Notes under the pieces: model-generated
Seen by the model: only the letters and a program-made list of their open reading frames with translations
Told to the model about the DNA's origin: nothing
The model's database searches: none
Shown here: one piece after another, positions 36,501 through 47,500 of the stretch
Layout: each line of letters opens with the position of its first letter
Position numbering within the stretch: the first letter of the stretch is position 1
Translations under genes and position numbers: made by a program
DNA from: Sanderia malayensis
Lineage: Eukaryota > Cnidaria > Scyphozoa > Semaeostomeae > Pelagiidae
Length of the DNA stretch: 64,000 nt
Assembly (NCBI GenBank): GCA_013076295.1
Contig: RQOL01000616.1
Location: 5,050,392 to 5,114,391, forward strand
Reading direction: 5' to 3'

Positions 36501-37360
36501 TCCAGGTTAAATTTGGCTGCAGTAAACCCTCGCGCATTAGAAATTTGTATTGGCTTATTGTTCAAATACGATGGCCTATTGCTTCCCCTATTGTTTAGAA
36601 CAAAAATGTCAGCCTGAACGGTTCTTAATCTACTGGTCCTTTTTTGTCGTTGTTTACTGTTTTTAGTTTCGCTTTTTGCTGATACATTTAGATTTGATAG
36701 GCTCAAAAATTCGATGATAGGTTCAAATATATCCGAAGAAGGCAAACAAATAGTCATGCGTATGCTTCTTTGTTTCGTTTACAGATGTACTTTCAAATTT
36801 AGTTGGCAAGAGAAATGCCAAGCTGGGGTTTATGAAGGTTACAATTTTCATCTATTTAAGTTAAATTTTAATAGTCTAAAATACGTTAAGCATAAATGTT
36901 AGTGCAATATACCCCTTCTTTCCGCTGCTTGCAGCCCTCATATTATTGCATGTGGAGATCTGAGATCTACTCTCTTTTCGTTTAACAGATATTTGAAGCT
37001 TTCCAAGATGTAAGAACAAACAAGCATTTATTTTATGTGAGTATTCACTCAAGGTGCCTTAACACCACGCGTTATTTGCCAAGTATTGTCACTCTGGTTC
37101 TTGCGATAATGGTAGTCGAAAACTGTTTAGTATTGGCATAATATAGTTGCAGTGAACATTGGCTTTGTCATTTCCTTGTGCATATGGCTTCAACGTGGGT
37201 TTTTACTTCGCAGCTGCTCATGGAACTTATTATCATAACATTATGCCCAGAAATCAAATCCAATGAAGTGCTGGAAACCATTAATCGAAAGCTTGGAAAA
37301 GAACTAGACAAAGAAGAAACAACTGCCGATAAAAGAACTGACGTTGATGAAGATATTTAG
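30585..37360 (+). CDS. SNX25: Sorting nexin 25
   Basis: SNX25 is an endosomal or ER-contact membrane protein of the PXA-RGS-PX-nexinC class, linked in mammals to TGF-beta receptor degradation. Twenty-one exons join in phase to 1006 residues: 30585-31537, 31799-32188, 32301-32455, 32927-33141, 33329-33353, 33456-33535, 33657-33704, 33896-33974, 34100-34152, 34242-34397, 34652-34768, 34903-34997, 35446-35509, 35604-35623, 35740-35813, 35957-36023, 36222-36348, 36451-36505, 36785-36837, 36989-37036 and 37214-37360. Residues about 31-73 form a hydrophobic membrane hairpin. PXA follows at about 100-280, RGS at about 418-550 (TFRQIMDNSLARSYFMLFL), a coiled stretch, PX at about 666-790 and nexin-C at about 840-970 (RRTLITFVQVTFGGTINR, LVYYIGTFRDSFWPGG). 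The C-terminal block closely matches my memory of vertebrate SNX25. The intron at 35814 starts with GC. Two MITE copies lie in introns and one upstream-type copy at 32605. Confidence 0.93.
32603..32792. mobile_element. TA-flanked MITE, family A copy 2
   Basis: In a SNX25 intron. It starts TA then CAGTCAAATCTCC at 32605 and ends near 32792. Its sequence is the diverged reverse complement of the copy at 25534-25703: the interior shows TTCGAACT repeats and the CCCCCCAGGGT and TTCAAATTAGACA blocks in inverted order. The right end has decayed, so the exact end is approximate. Confidence 0.65.
34468..34617. mobile_element. CAGTAAAAACCCGC MITE, family B copy 1
   Basis: About 148 bp in a SNX25 intron, from CAGTAAGAACCCGCGTATAA at 34468 to TATGCGAGTTTTTACTG at 34615, followed by TA. 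The interior has ACAATAGGCTATTGT, a small palindrome shared by the family. Confidence 0.75.
35814..35956 (+). other. GC-AG intron in SNX25
   Basis: Exon ends AAAGGAG, intron starts GCAAGT at 35814, acceptor ends 35956. Reading on without splicing meets a stop (GGC AAG TAA), and the joined protein FELKGVFKFLRRTL is continuous with the nexin-C region, so the GC donor is real. Confidence 0.85.
36520..36659. mobile_element. CAGTAAAAACCCGC MITE, family B copy 2
   Basis: About 140 bp in a SNX25 intron, from CAGTAAACCCTCGCGCATTA at 36520 to TTGTTTACTG at 36659. It keeps the CCTATTG and GTTCTTAATC blocks of the family but the termini have diverged. Confidence 0.55.
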
Positions 37361-37702
37361 CAGACACTTCGTTTTGATTTTATTTTATAAGTACAGATAA
37401 CTGCTTTTGTTGCAGTTTGAATGCATTCAATCATAAATAAATATTTTGTAAAGCCTGTAAGATATATTTCATGGAATATTGTCAAATGTGCAACGTTTGC
37501 CACCCTTTTCGGTAACTTTTCTAAATTGCGAAGGGTTCCAGTCCCCTGCTCCAATATTCCAATTGCTGGGTTGTGTTCCGAAGTTTTCTTTTCAATTGTT
37601 CCGGATTTTCCATTTCACCACTTTTCCTTTGCACGACGCCAGCCCACAAAACAGTCACGAGATAGACAGAAGCTCCTAAATCAGCGAGGCTTTTGCAAGG
37701 AA
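37361..37702 (+). other. SNX25 3' end and ASAH1 5' UTR/promoter
   Basis: Contains AATAAA at 37436-37441 for SNX25, then about 260 bp before the ASAH1 start. An open frame overlaps it but the ceramidase signal peptide begins cleanly at 37703, so no extra coding exon is supported. Confidence 0.55.
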
Positions 37703-40700
37703 ATGAAGGTCTTTGTGTGTCTGTTTTTCTTGCTCTCTGCTCTGACTGGTGCATTACTTGCCCAGGTAAGTTTTTTACGAACCAAGCTTAAAATGTTCCT
37801 CGCTTTTTTGTTTTGCATTGGCAGTAGGCGTGGATTACGGTTAGGCCCATTATTGGCCCTTCAGTTCAGTTCAGTCCCGACCGTGAACAATGTAAAATGT
37901 CGAAAATATATTGTGTAATCTTATTATTGTTTTTCGTGAACCAGGACCAGCAGAGCTGCACCGCAGACGCTTATCCCCCAAGTGACAGGTTTGTAAATGT
38001 TATGTACCTAGGAACATAGGGAAGACAAAATGCAATAAAATTATTATTTATCACAAGCTACAGTGTTTTTTTCTATTTCAGAATTTTTATTATCTTTACA
38101 GCATTTTTATTGTTCTCTTTATAGCACTCTTATTGGTAACGAATTTGTAAACCTTGATCTAGCTGCAAAAGACAGATGGACACACATAGTTGCTCCAAAA
38201 AAACTGCAAGTGAGTATTCAGTTTTTTATATCCAACAATTTTTAACACAATTTCTCAACTTCATCATCAGAAACATTCTTATTTAAAACATTCTTCACCA
38301 TAGCTGCAAGCCTTGATTGGACAAATTAAAAAGCTTGTATCAACAAAAGTACTTGAGATAATTGACAAAAGTTTGGTGAGTTTTGTTTACACTTTGGTTT
38401 CATGCTCTGTTACAGTTACCCAAAACAAATCATATTGAAATTTGTTAATTTTATTCTGTAAACATTTGCTTTTATAGGAGGCCATTGTTGGAAGACTGCC
38501 ACAACCATATCAAGATGAAATCAAGGGCATTTCTACTGCAACTGAAATTGAACTTGGTCAGTTGTTAGAGATCCTCTTACTGAACACCCTTTTCAACTTC
38601 ACTTTCCTTTTGTTGCTGCACTGGTTTAAGACTTCATAATCTTGTTTCTTGATGCTCTCTCAGTCTCAGTCTGCTCATTGAAGCTCCACCAGTTTAAGCC
38701 TTGCAGCCACATTAGCCTAAGCCTTGTGGCTCCAAGCTATTTAATCCTCACTGTCAAAAGTACCGAATAGCTGGGTATGAGGTTTATTGTCATTCTCTAA
38801 CTTTCAGGTGAAGTTGTGCTTTACAACATATTCTATGAAATCTTCACAGTCTGTACTTCGATTGTTGGTCAGGACAAGTCAGGTTGGCACTGTTTCAATG
38901 TCTTCCCCAAAATATCTACATAAAATAACATTGATTGTGTAATCACTTACGTTTCCTTCACAGGGAAATTGTTTCATGCAAGGAACTTGGACTTTGGTCT
39001 TCTGATGGGGTCTGTAGATTGACTATTATTCGTTTTCACATGATTACTAGAGCTTGTGACTTTGGCTAATTTGCTGCTACATATGTACTAACTGCACACT
39101 TTCTTTTTTAGATGGGACAACAAAAACAATACCTGGGCAATCAGTGAGCTCCTCAGACCATTGATCATGAATGTTATATATCAGGTAGCTAAGACTCTAT
39201 TAGATTATCTGCTGTCATAATTACTAAGAGGCAAAATTGCTTCAGAGATAAAGCTAAATGATGAGCTCACGTTATTCTCAAATGAATCATTATTTGTATT
39301 ATATTTTTTCAGAAACAAGGCAAAGTGGTTTTCAAGGCTGTTCATTTTGCTGGCTATGTTGGTGTGATTACTGGAGTGAAACCAGTATGTTTGCTGTGCT
39401 TTATTTTTTACACAGCTTTTGTATCTTTTGTCAATCTTTTTTGTTGGTATTAATTTGCAAAGTGAGAATCGGTAGTAATCAACCTTGCGTATTCATTTAC
39501 AGGGAATTTTCACACTTACAATGAATGAGAGATTCTCTTTAGATGGTGGATATGTTGGTAAGGTTTTTTAAACACTATTGGGCTATAAAACATGTACAAA
39601 ATGTCATCTTGTATATGCTCAGTATTAACTTTCTATCCGAGCCTCTTGCAACAAACTGTGTGTAGGCATTTGTTGAAGCAATGTAACTCATCCTAGGTCT
39701 TATTGAATGGCTTCTTGGAATAAACAACGCTCGATGGATGGGATTTTTAACTCGGACTGTTATGGAGAATTCGCAAAGGTATATAACAATTGGTGAACTA
39801 GATATGAAGTCTTTATGTTCTTTATGTTTTGTTCTAAAAACTTCATTTCAAGAGTGCTAACATTTTCTTCTTTCATAAGAAAGTATCATCTAGGACTTTG
39901 CATGCATCTACTGCTATCTACTGCTTAAAGCTAAATAAAGTAAATATTAAACTATTTATTCACCTGCAGCTACTCAGAGGCCAAGGAAGTCTTGTCATCC
40001 ACACAGCTTCTTGCACCAGCATACTTTATTCTTGGAGGCACAAAATCTGGAGAGGTAATTCCATCTGCTTCAATCAATTTTAGAATCGATTTCAGAGGTT
40101 TTGTATCATGAAGCTAAATTACAAATACTCACTTGGCTTGTTATAGGGATGTGTTATTACAAGATCCAGATCAAAGTCTTTGGATGTAATGAAGTAGGGA
40201 AATTAAGAATTGTTCTCCACCGATCTAATGTTTATCGGTAATTCTGTCTCCTCTTGATGCAATATTTTTTGTTTTTAACTGATACATTTTATTTAGCCTG
40301 AATCCTGAAAATGGTGCATGGTATGTTCTCGAAACAAACTACGATCACTGGAAAGCTCCATTGTTCATTGATGATCGCAGAACTCCTGTAAGATGTTTTC
40401 TATTTCATTTACATGTACTATTGGTTTTGTTGTTAAAGTTTCATATTTCATGAAAAAAGATGCAATCACGGAAAGCTTAATAATTATCATAAACATTAAT
40501 TTATTTCTTTTTACAGGCAATCAAGTGCATGAAGAACATGACCCAAGATGTATGCTAATGTTTTCAAACTATTTTATTTGCATCCAATAAAATCATGTTA
40601 GATTGACCATATTTTAGACAGTATTTATTTCTTTCTGTAGGGCATGGGAGAGAAGGGTCTCTTCAATGTATTGTCTACAAAGCCAGTACTTAACAAGGTA

Positions 40701-40930
40701 TATATTGCGTTTCTGAATAAAAACAGAAGCCTATCTAATCAATATAATATCCTAAAATTATTCATTTTTTTCTTGATTACCCCTATAATGTTGTAGCTGA
40801 TGGTTCTACTAATAGATAATTCTATTGCTATATTTTTTAGCTGACCGTGTATACATCCTTGCTGCAAGTTGATGCTGGCACAATGGTCACATACAGGCGA
40901 TTGTGTAAAGATCCTTGCTGGCCATGGTAA
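37703..40930 (+). CDS. ASAH1: Acid ceramidase
   Basis: Lysosomal hydrolase that splits ceramide into sphingosine and fatty acid. Seventeen exons join in phase to 382 residues: 37703-37765, 37945-37988, 38125-38209, 38304-38375, 38478-38556, 38808-38882, 38964-39009, 39112-39184, 39313-39384, 39503-39557, 39697-39778, 39970-40054, 40147-40193, 40297-40387, 40517-40549, 40641-40697 and 40841-40930. Residues 1-21 are a signal peptide encoded by the first exon. The precursor is cut by autoproteolysis before the catalytic Cys, here Cys130 in [11 protein letters not shown], and the motif ARNLDFG follows. The beta-chain motifs [17 protein letters not shown] and CKDPCWPW near the end match ASAH1, whose human form is 395 residues. 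The related NAAA has a different chemistry preference; the long C-terminus with DDRRTP and the closing CPDPC-like motif favour ASAH1. Nothing is truncated. Confidence 0.93.
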
Positions 40931-41711
40931 TTTCTTTGTTCAACAACTGTATGTTGAAAATGATCAGAAATGGAATGGATGAAATGGAAATAGAAGAGTT
41001 GAATGATTTATCTTTGAGAATATCAGATATTAATATTGATTTATAACATCCTTTGATACTACCTAATGATAAATTTTGCCGGCAAATTTTTTGTCTGAGT
41101 TTTGCTATTCAAATAATGTGTTATGTATTGTCTTGATATATCGTCTCAAAATTCATGTTTCTTAATTTTTTGTGTGATGAAGAATGTTTAACAGTTTTTT
41201 CTTATTGTGTTGTTCAGTTTACTATTTAGCTAATTTGCCCAGAAATTTATGTTAAATTAAATCAAATAGAAAGTGCAATATTTTTTCTATTTCATTCTTT
41301 TTCTGTACTTTGACTTCGCATTGCAGCTCTGCAACTTCTGCGCTGCTGCGTTGCATCAAAGTTTATCGACTACACCGTTTCCATAGTAATATGCCGAGCA
41401 ATAAAGTGAACATGGAGATTTATTTTTGCATGCAAATGGTGAATCGAGTTATAAAATATTAAATTTCCGTAAAATACCTGGGAAATTTGCATATTTAACA
41501 AAGCTCGACGCTTTAAGAAGATCAAGAAGATTTATTCTGCGCATTCGAACATAGTTTTGTGTTATTCATAAGTTGTTACAAGCTTTGTATATCGATTGTT
41601 AGGCCCATGGCCTAAACCTCGACTCCGTGTTTTGGGCATTAACACTACTGTATCGACTAACGACTATTTTCACATAATATCTTGCAAAGATTGCAGAAAA
41701 TATCATTCATC
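40931..41711. other. ASAH1 3' region and dynein promoter
   Basis: AT-rich in its first half, then less so. Holds AATAAA at 41400-41405 and a degenerate X-box at 41377-41390. No exon recognised. Confidence 0.5.
41377..41390 (+). promoter_or_regulatory. Degenerate X-box (RFX site)
   Basis: GTTTCCATAGTAAT resembles the RFX X-box consensus GTTRCCATGGYAAC, with mismatches in both arms. It lies about 320 bp upstream of the dynein start codon. RFX factors drive cilia genes in animals, so the position is suggestive. Confidence 0.35.
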
Positions 41712-44503
41712 ATGTCCACTGACAACGGTGTGAGAAAAAAGACTCCAAAAAGCAATGAATTTTCACGAGCTACCAAGTTACCTCCAATTCAGCAATATTT
41801 AAATGGAACTTCGCGGTTTGACAACAGTCCTTTACTCAAGTACAGAAGAAGTGGAGATATGCAAGAATTACTCTCAAACATAGTGTAAGTTTGAATATTT
41901 ATGTTCTCAAGTAGATGACCTTATTCAGAATAATTGATAATATACCCAAAAGGGGGCGTGGTCGTTGCTGTTCAGGTAAAAGGGGTGTGTCCCTCCTACC
42001 CTAATGTCCATTTACTGATGTCACTCACCAACTCGTACACCAATGAAGATTTTTTAATTCATTCAGGAGACAAAGAGCCAAAGATGCCAAAGATAAGACG
42101 GAAGAGAGCTTAAAGAAAAGACCACAATCTCAACCAGCACCTGAAATGCCAACACAGGTAATTAGTTACATAGTTTTATTCATCATCATCATCATCATCA
42201 TCATCATTATATCTCTTAGAGCCATCTGAGTTAATTAATAATATATGTGCTTATGTTTATAGATGATGTCAAAAGAGCGGAGAATCAGGGTATGTATAGT
42301 ATTATAATCTATATTGGTTTAAAAAGCAAGTAGTTCTGTACCTTTCTGACCCCCTTAAGAAGAATACACAATTATTCATCCCATAATTCTTTATATTATT
42401 TCACATTTTAATCACACTTACTGACAAACTGTTATTTGACTGCTCATCCAAATTAAATTTGAGCTGAAATTTTTTCTCATTAGTTGAACTATCAGTTCTT
42501 GAAGAAGTGTGTCAGCAATGGACCAGTTTCACCAATGCCAGATGAATGGTGGCATGCGATTCTATCGATGATACCTGAGGAGCTGATCAAAGCTCCAGAA
42601 ATGCAGCCATACATCAGAGAATTGAACGAAGAGCTTATGAAGCAATATGAACAAAGCATGCGCAAAGCTATGGGTAAGGGAACTTCAATTTGCTTTCCAT
42701 TGAATTAAACTAATCTGTTCTTTAGATGTTTTGGAAGTATTAAGGTTAACATTAAGTTGGTTTTTATGTTTCTGTGAACCCTGTATCATTTAAAATTTCT
42801 CCCTAGTTCAATATACATTGGTAAAACCGAAGGTAAAAGGTGTTGAAGACGACGAAGATCTTCCAGATGATGAATTGTATGATATTTTTTTTATTTTTTC
42901 ATGCTACATACTCGAATCTAAACCTGTATATTCTCTAAGTTTCACCTGGCTCTTTCTGATCTAACCCAATCTAAGACTGAAGTAAAGTTATTGCTCTTAA
43001 CTTGTCAGATTGTAAGCAATTTTTGTGAATTTCTAGGGGTCTTGATTTCTCAAGTCCTTGGAGAGATAGTTTCACTGCTGCTAGGGAATCCATCAATAGA
43101 AATCTCCACATTTTGCATCCATCTCATCAAACAATTTTGAAGATTTGCCAGAATAATCATTATTCGAAACTGTTACTAGTTGATTTGGCAGACATCAGGT
43201 AAGAAAGAGACCATCATCACCACAATACCCAATAGTTGTCACATGAGATAAGGGTCATTGTTCTCGTTTTGTCTCGACTAGGAAGCAAGGTCCAGTAGAG
43301 TGTGAGCATTTGAAAAACAATTCCCAGCTTGCCTGCGAAAGAATGGAGGAGAAACTAATGCACAGGTATTTTCTTGTTGCTGTTGTTGTCCTTGCTCGTA
43401 TAACCAGAGTTAATGTTAGGTTGTTACTGAAGAATATTTATTGTCTTCTTTCAGTTGGTATCCAGAAATAGTCAACATCTTTGTGGATAAGAATGCATTC
43501 AAGTATCTCACGGATGACCAACTTGATTCGTTTCACAATGGTGTAACAACACTCATTTCTAACCAGGTAACTAATACTTTGCTTTTACAACGAGTCCTCC
43601 AAGAGACACTCTTTCTTTTTGTTTAATGCTTACATCAACCTCAGCCTTTATACGCAGAACCTCTTGTGACCTTTTATGTATACTAACAACGGGTCCCCGT
43701 CCCGGGGGACGCTAATTAATCCCGCACGAAAAGCGATCGGTCATTTGAGAATAAATAAAACCGGATGAGGTACAACATCCATTTGCCCGCATGTTAATTA
43801 ATCGGTTCTAACTAAAGTTTGTTACATCCTCATTATACTGTGTAAACATTGATTTGCTAAATTCAGCTTAAAGGCATCATACAAAGAACACTGGAAGCGT
43901 ATATGTCGTTGTTTGATGAGAAAGAAAAAGGACGATTGCCTTTGTTTAAAATGGAGCTTATTCTTGACGACGATGATAACATTCAGTTCTACCCGATGCT
44001 TGAGGATCTTGAAGATGCTATTCTTTCAATTGTCAAAAGTATCACCGGAAGCCTGCAGAATGTGCAAACCGTTCAAGTAAGATCATGTTTTCATTAATAA
44101 TCTTTGGTAGCGTCAGATCTTTCGCTAAATGCCATTGTCAAAAGCCTCCAGATAATATTTGGTAGCGTCAGATCTTTCGCTAAATGCCATTGTCAAAAGC
44201 CTCCAGATAATATTTGATAGCATCAGATCTTTCGCTGAATACAATTGTCAAGCAGCTCCAGATCGTAGCTGCTAAGTTAAATGACCAGATTTTGTTTTGG
44301 TTTTTATGAATCTTGTGTGTATTTTCCAATGATGGTGTCTTTATCTCTCCAGTCTTGGCTCAGTGGTGGTCCAGTATCTGTCAGCATTGATGCTAAGCTT
44401 GATCCATCAGTTGTCAAGTCTTGCATCGATTACTTGAAAGAAGCAGTCAGGAAAAATCTTGAACAACCCAAAGAACATCTCGCTTCCTTTGGTAAGCTCT
44501 CTG

Positions 44504-44541
<38 letters not shown>

Positions 44542-47500
44542 ACACGCAGTCCGTGTGGTCTCTCTCTCCCACCACACACACACGTACATTATATATAGTC
44601 TCTCTCACACACACAAACACACATTGTATGTAGTCTCTATCTCTCTCTGACATGATATCAAATATAATTAACAATGTGTTGAATCGTTTGTTTCTTTTTG
44701 CAGATAAGTACAGCATTCTTGTTGATGGTAGAGCCACTGCTATGCTTCAGGAATTCCTCAGTACAAATCACAGTTTTGAAGATTACACCGAGGTATGAGC
44801 TTTTTTTAAATTCCCTGCTCGTTATTTCATGCATTCATTTCGTATACGTAAAAATGTAGCAGATATGAATCTAAAGGTCTTATGAAGCGCTTTAATCTCA
44901 TCCTATCGTTTTAATGCTTCAATCTCGTGATATCGAATGTTTTGGTGATTTTAGGAAATCGAGAAATTCCGATTGATAGCGAGAGACGTGTCGAGCCTCT
45001 TTACGGTGGCTCACATGGACATAATGCGCTTGGATTGCGATGATTTGAAACGAGGCCTCGCCAGCAAGGCACATGGATACGCGGAAATGCTATTGACGAG
45101 ACTGGCTGAAGACCACAGAAAAGAAAACCAAAGGTTAGAAATATCTTTTAACTGTCTCACTTGTGCTTGAGACCCATCAGAACGTATACACGTAATAATA
45201 TCCTCTTCTTCAATTCCCATATATAATGCATTCATTTCTAATCTTACATCTCCCAGAATTTGTGCGGAGTTTGAGCTGTTGAAAGACAAAGCTCTGTGCG
45301 TGCCCAAAGACACCAAGGAAATGAATGATCTGATAAAGTACGTTGAGCAAGCACAACAGAAAACGCTTATCAAGCTTAAAGAAGATATAAAGGTCAGTGG
45401 CAATGAATCATTGATGTTTAATAGCCCCTCTATATAAGCTATGCTTAACTAAACTATATAAACTTCGTTCCCTCTGTAAGTGATAATGTCAGATCGTAAT
45501 TGTAATTTCTTTTCACTAGGAGTCACAACACAGGCTAGCCTACTTGTTGGATCATTACAGTTTTCAGCTGGACGATATCACTCTGAACAGTACTGTTTTG
45601 AATTGGCCAACACAGATCAATCCTGTCTTCGATGAGAGTGATGAGGTAGACACCCACTTATGTAGTTCCCATCCATATTGCAGAGCAGTAATTGTTTATA
45701 TGCTAAACGAAAGGAACTGTCATTAGCTTTGACTCTTAATCTCATTGAGAAATTGAAGACGGGATGATTTAGATGCTGTAGTAATGATCTTCTTGTTGTA
45801 ATCATGCTAGATGCAGTGCTATAGATGCAATGTTATGATCGTACTAGAGTTTAGTTTTAAATCGTGCCTGAAATCTCTCTTTCAGATTATTGCTGCTTCG
45901 CAAAAGAAGGGTGAATCTGCTTTGACAGAAAAGAGAGAGAAAGTCATGCTTGAATTGGACCGATTGAAGAAGTAAGTCTATAAGCTATCAGTGTCTACCT
46001 AGAAATCTCAAAAGTATAACAATGCTGTCTCGAAAAAGTTTGTTATTGGTACTTATGAACAAGATGCAATGCATTTTAAGAGTTTCTAGGGACAATTTTC
46101 CAAACAGTTTTACAAACGTTATTGTATTGTGCTTTTCTAGACAAGTTGGAGAGTTCAATGAGTTTGGCGACATGGACTTGATGCTACGTTACTTGAAGGA
46201 CGTCCAAGCAGTGCAAAGAAAGATTACCGAGCTTGCAGAAACCATAGAGTTCATAAATGAGGTAATAATAGCATGATAGATGCGAATTAATAATAGCATA
46301 GCCAGTCAGCATAGCTGCATAGTATGCAACCGTTTTGTTGGAGACACATCTCACTAGGCAAGTATTAAATAGGATAATGTCAGACATCGTGTAAAGTGTA
46401 CACAAAGTGTATAAACAAGTGTCCTGTTGAGACTGATGTATTTCATTGGTGATTAAGCTGATTTATTTTGCGTTTTAACAGGAAGAAGACCTATTTAAAT
46501 GGGAAGTAACTACGTATCCTGAAATAGAGATACTCACATCAGCCATTGAGCCGTATTTGAAGCTTTTTTCTTTGGTTGTCAAATGGCAAAGATCAGAGAA
46601 AAAATGGATGGACGGTGCGTTTCTTGATCTCAACGCTGAGAACATTGAAGCCGAGGTATAGCGTTATATGGTTAATTAAAGCTCGGTTCTTTAGAGAGTG
46701 CTTTAATAGAGCAATAACACCCAACTGTGAACGCCTTAAAGGTCACTGTGATGTTGTAATAATCTCGGAAACTCTTAACTCCACTATTAAGACAATCATA
46801 ATGGAGTTAAGAGTGGACAGTCACACCCCAAGGCATACAGGATTCTCTTCTAAAGGATTTTCTTCTCTCTTTGTTAGAAATATAATATGCTGATTTCTCA
46901 TTATAGGTTGAAGATTTTGGACGAGAAGTCTACAAGCTTGTTAAACAGTTTACTACAATGGCTAGAAAAGGAGAGGATAAGGATAAGGGAGACGCTGTCA
47001 GAAGGAAAAAGAAAAAAGAAGAAGAAGTTAATCTTGATGAGAAATTCCCAACTCTGAAAGTAGCACATTCTGTGCAAAATCAAATAAGAGATTTCAAGGT
47101 ATTTAGAAAATCTCATACTTTGGAGCTGTTTAGACGAACACCGTGAAGGAGCATGTGAGAGGAGTTCATTTGCTTTGTGATTCATCCGGATGTTTGTTGA
47201 TTTTCTATTTTCCATTTGTCTATAGGAGAACGTGCCAGTGCTGAGCACACTCTGCAATCCTGGTCTACGCCAACGACATTGGAAGGCAATGTCAGAAATT
47301 ATCGGGTTCGATATTGCTCCTGATTCAAGTACGACTCTGAGGAAAATGCTGAAAAATAATCTTACTCCACATCTTGACGAATTTGAAGTTATCAGTGGCG
47401 GTGCCAGTAAGGTATTATCTCTGTTTTTGCCTACATACATCTTCTTCTTGTTCTTCTTCTTCTTAACTTTCTTCTCGCCTTTCTTGTTGTTATTGTCCTT

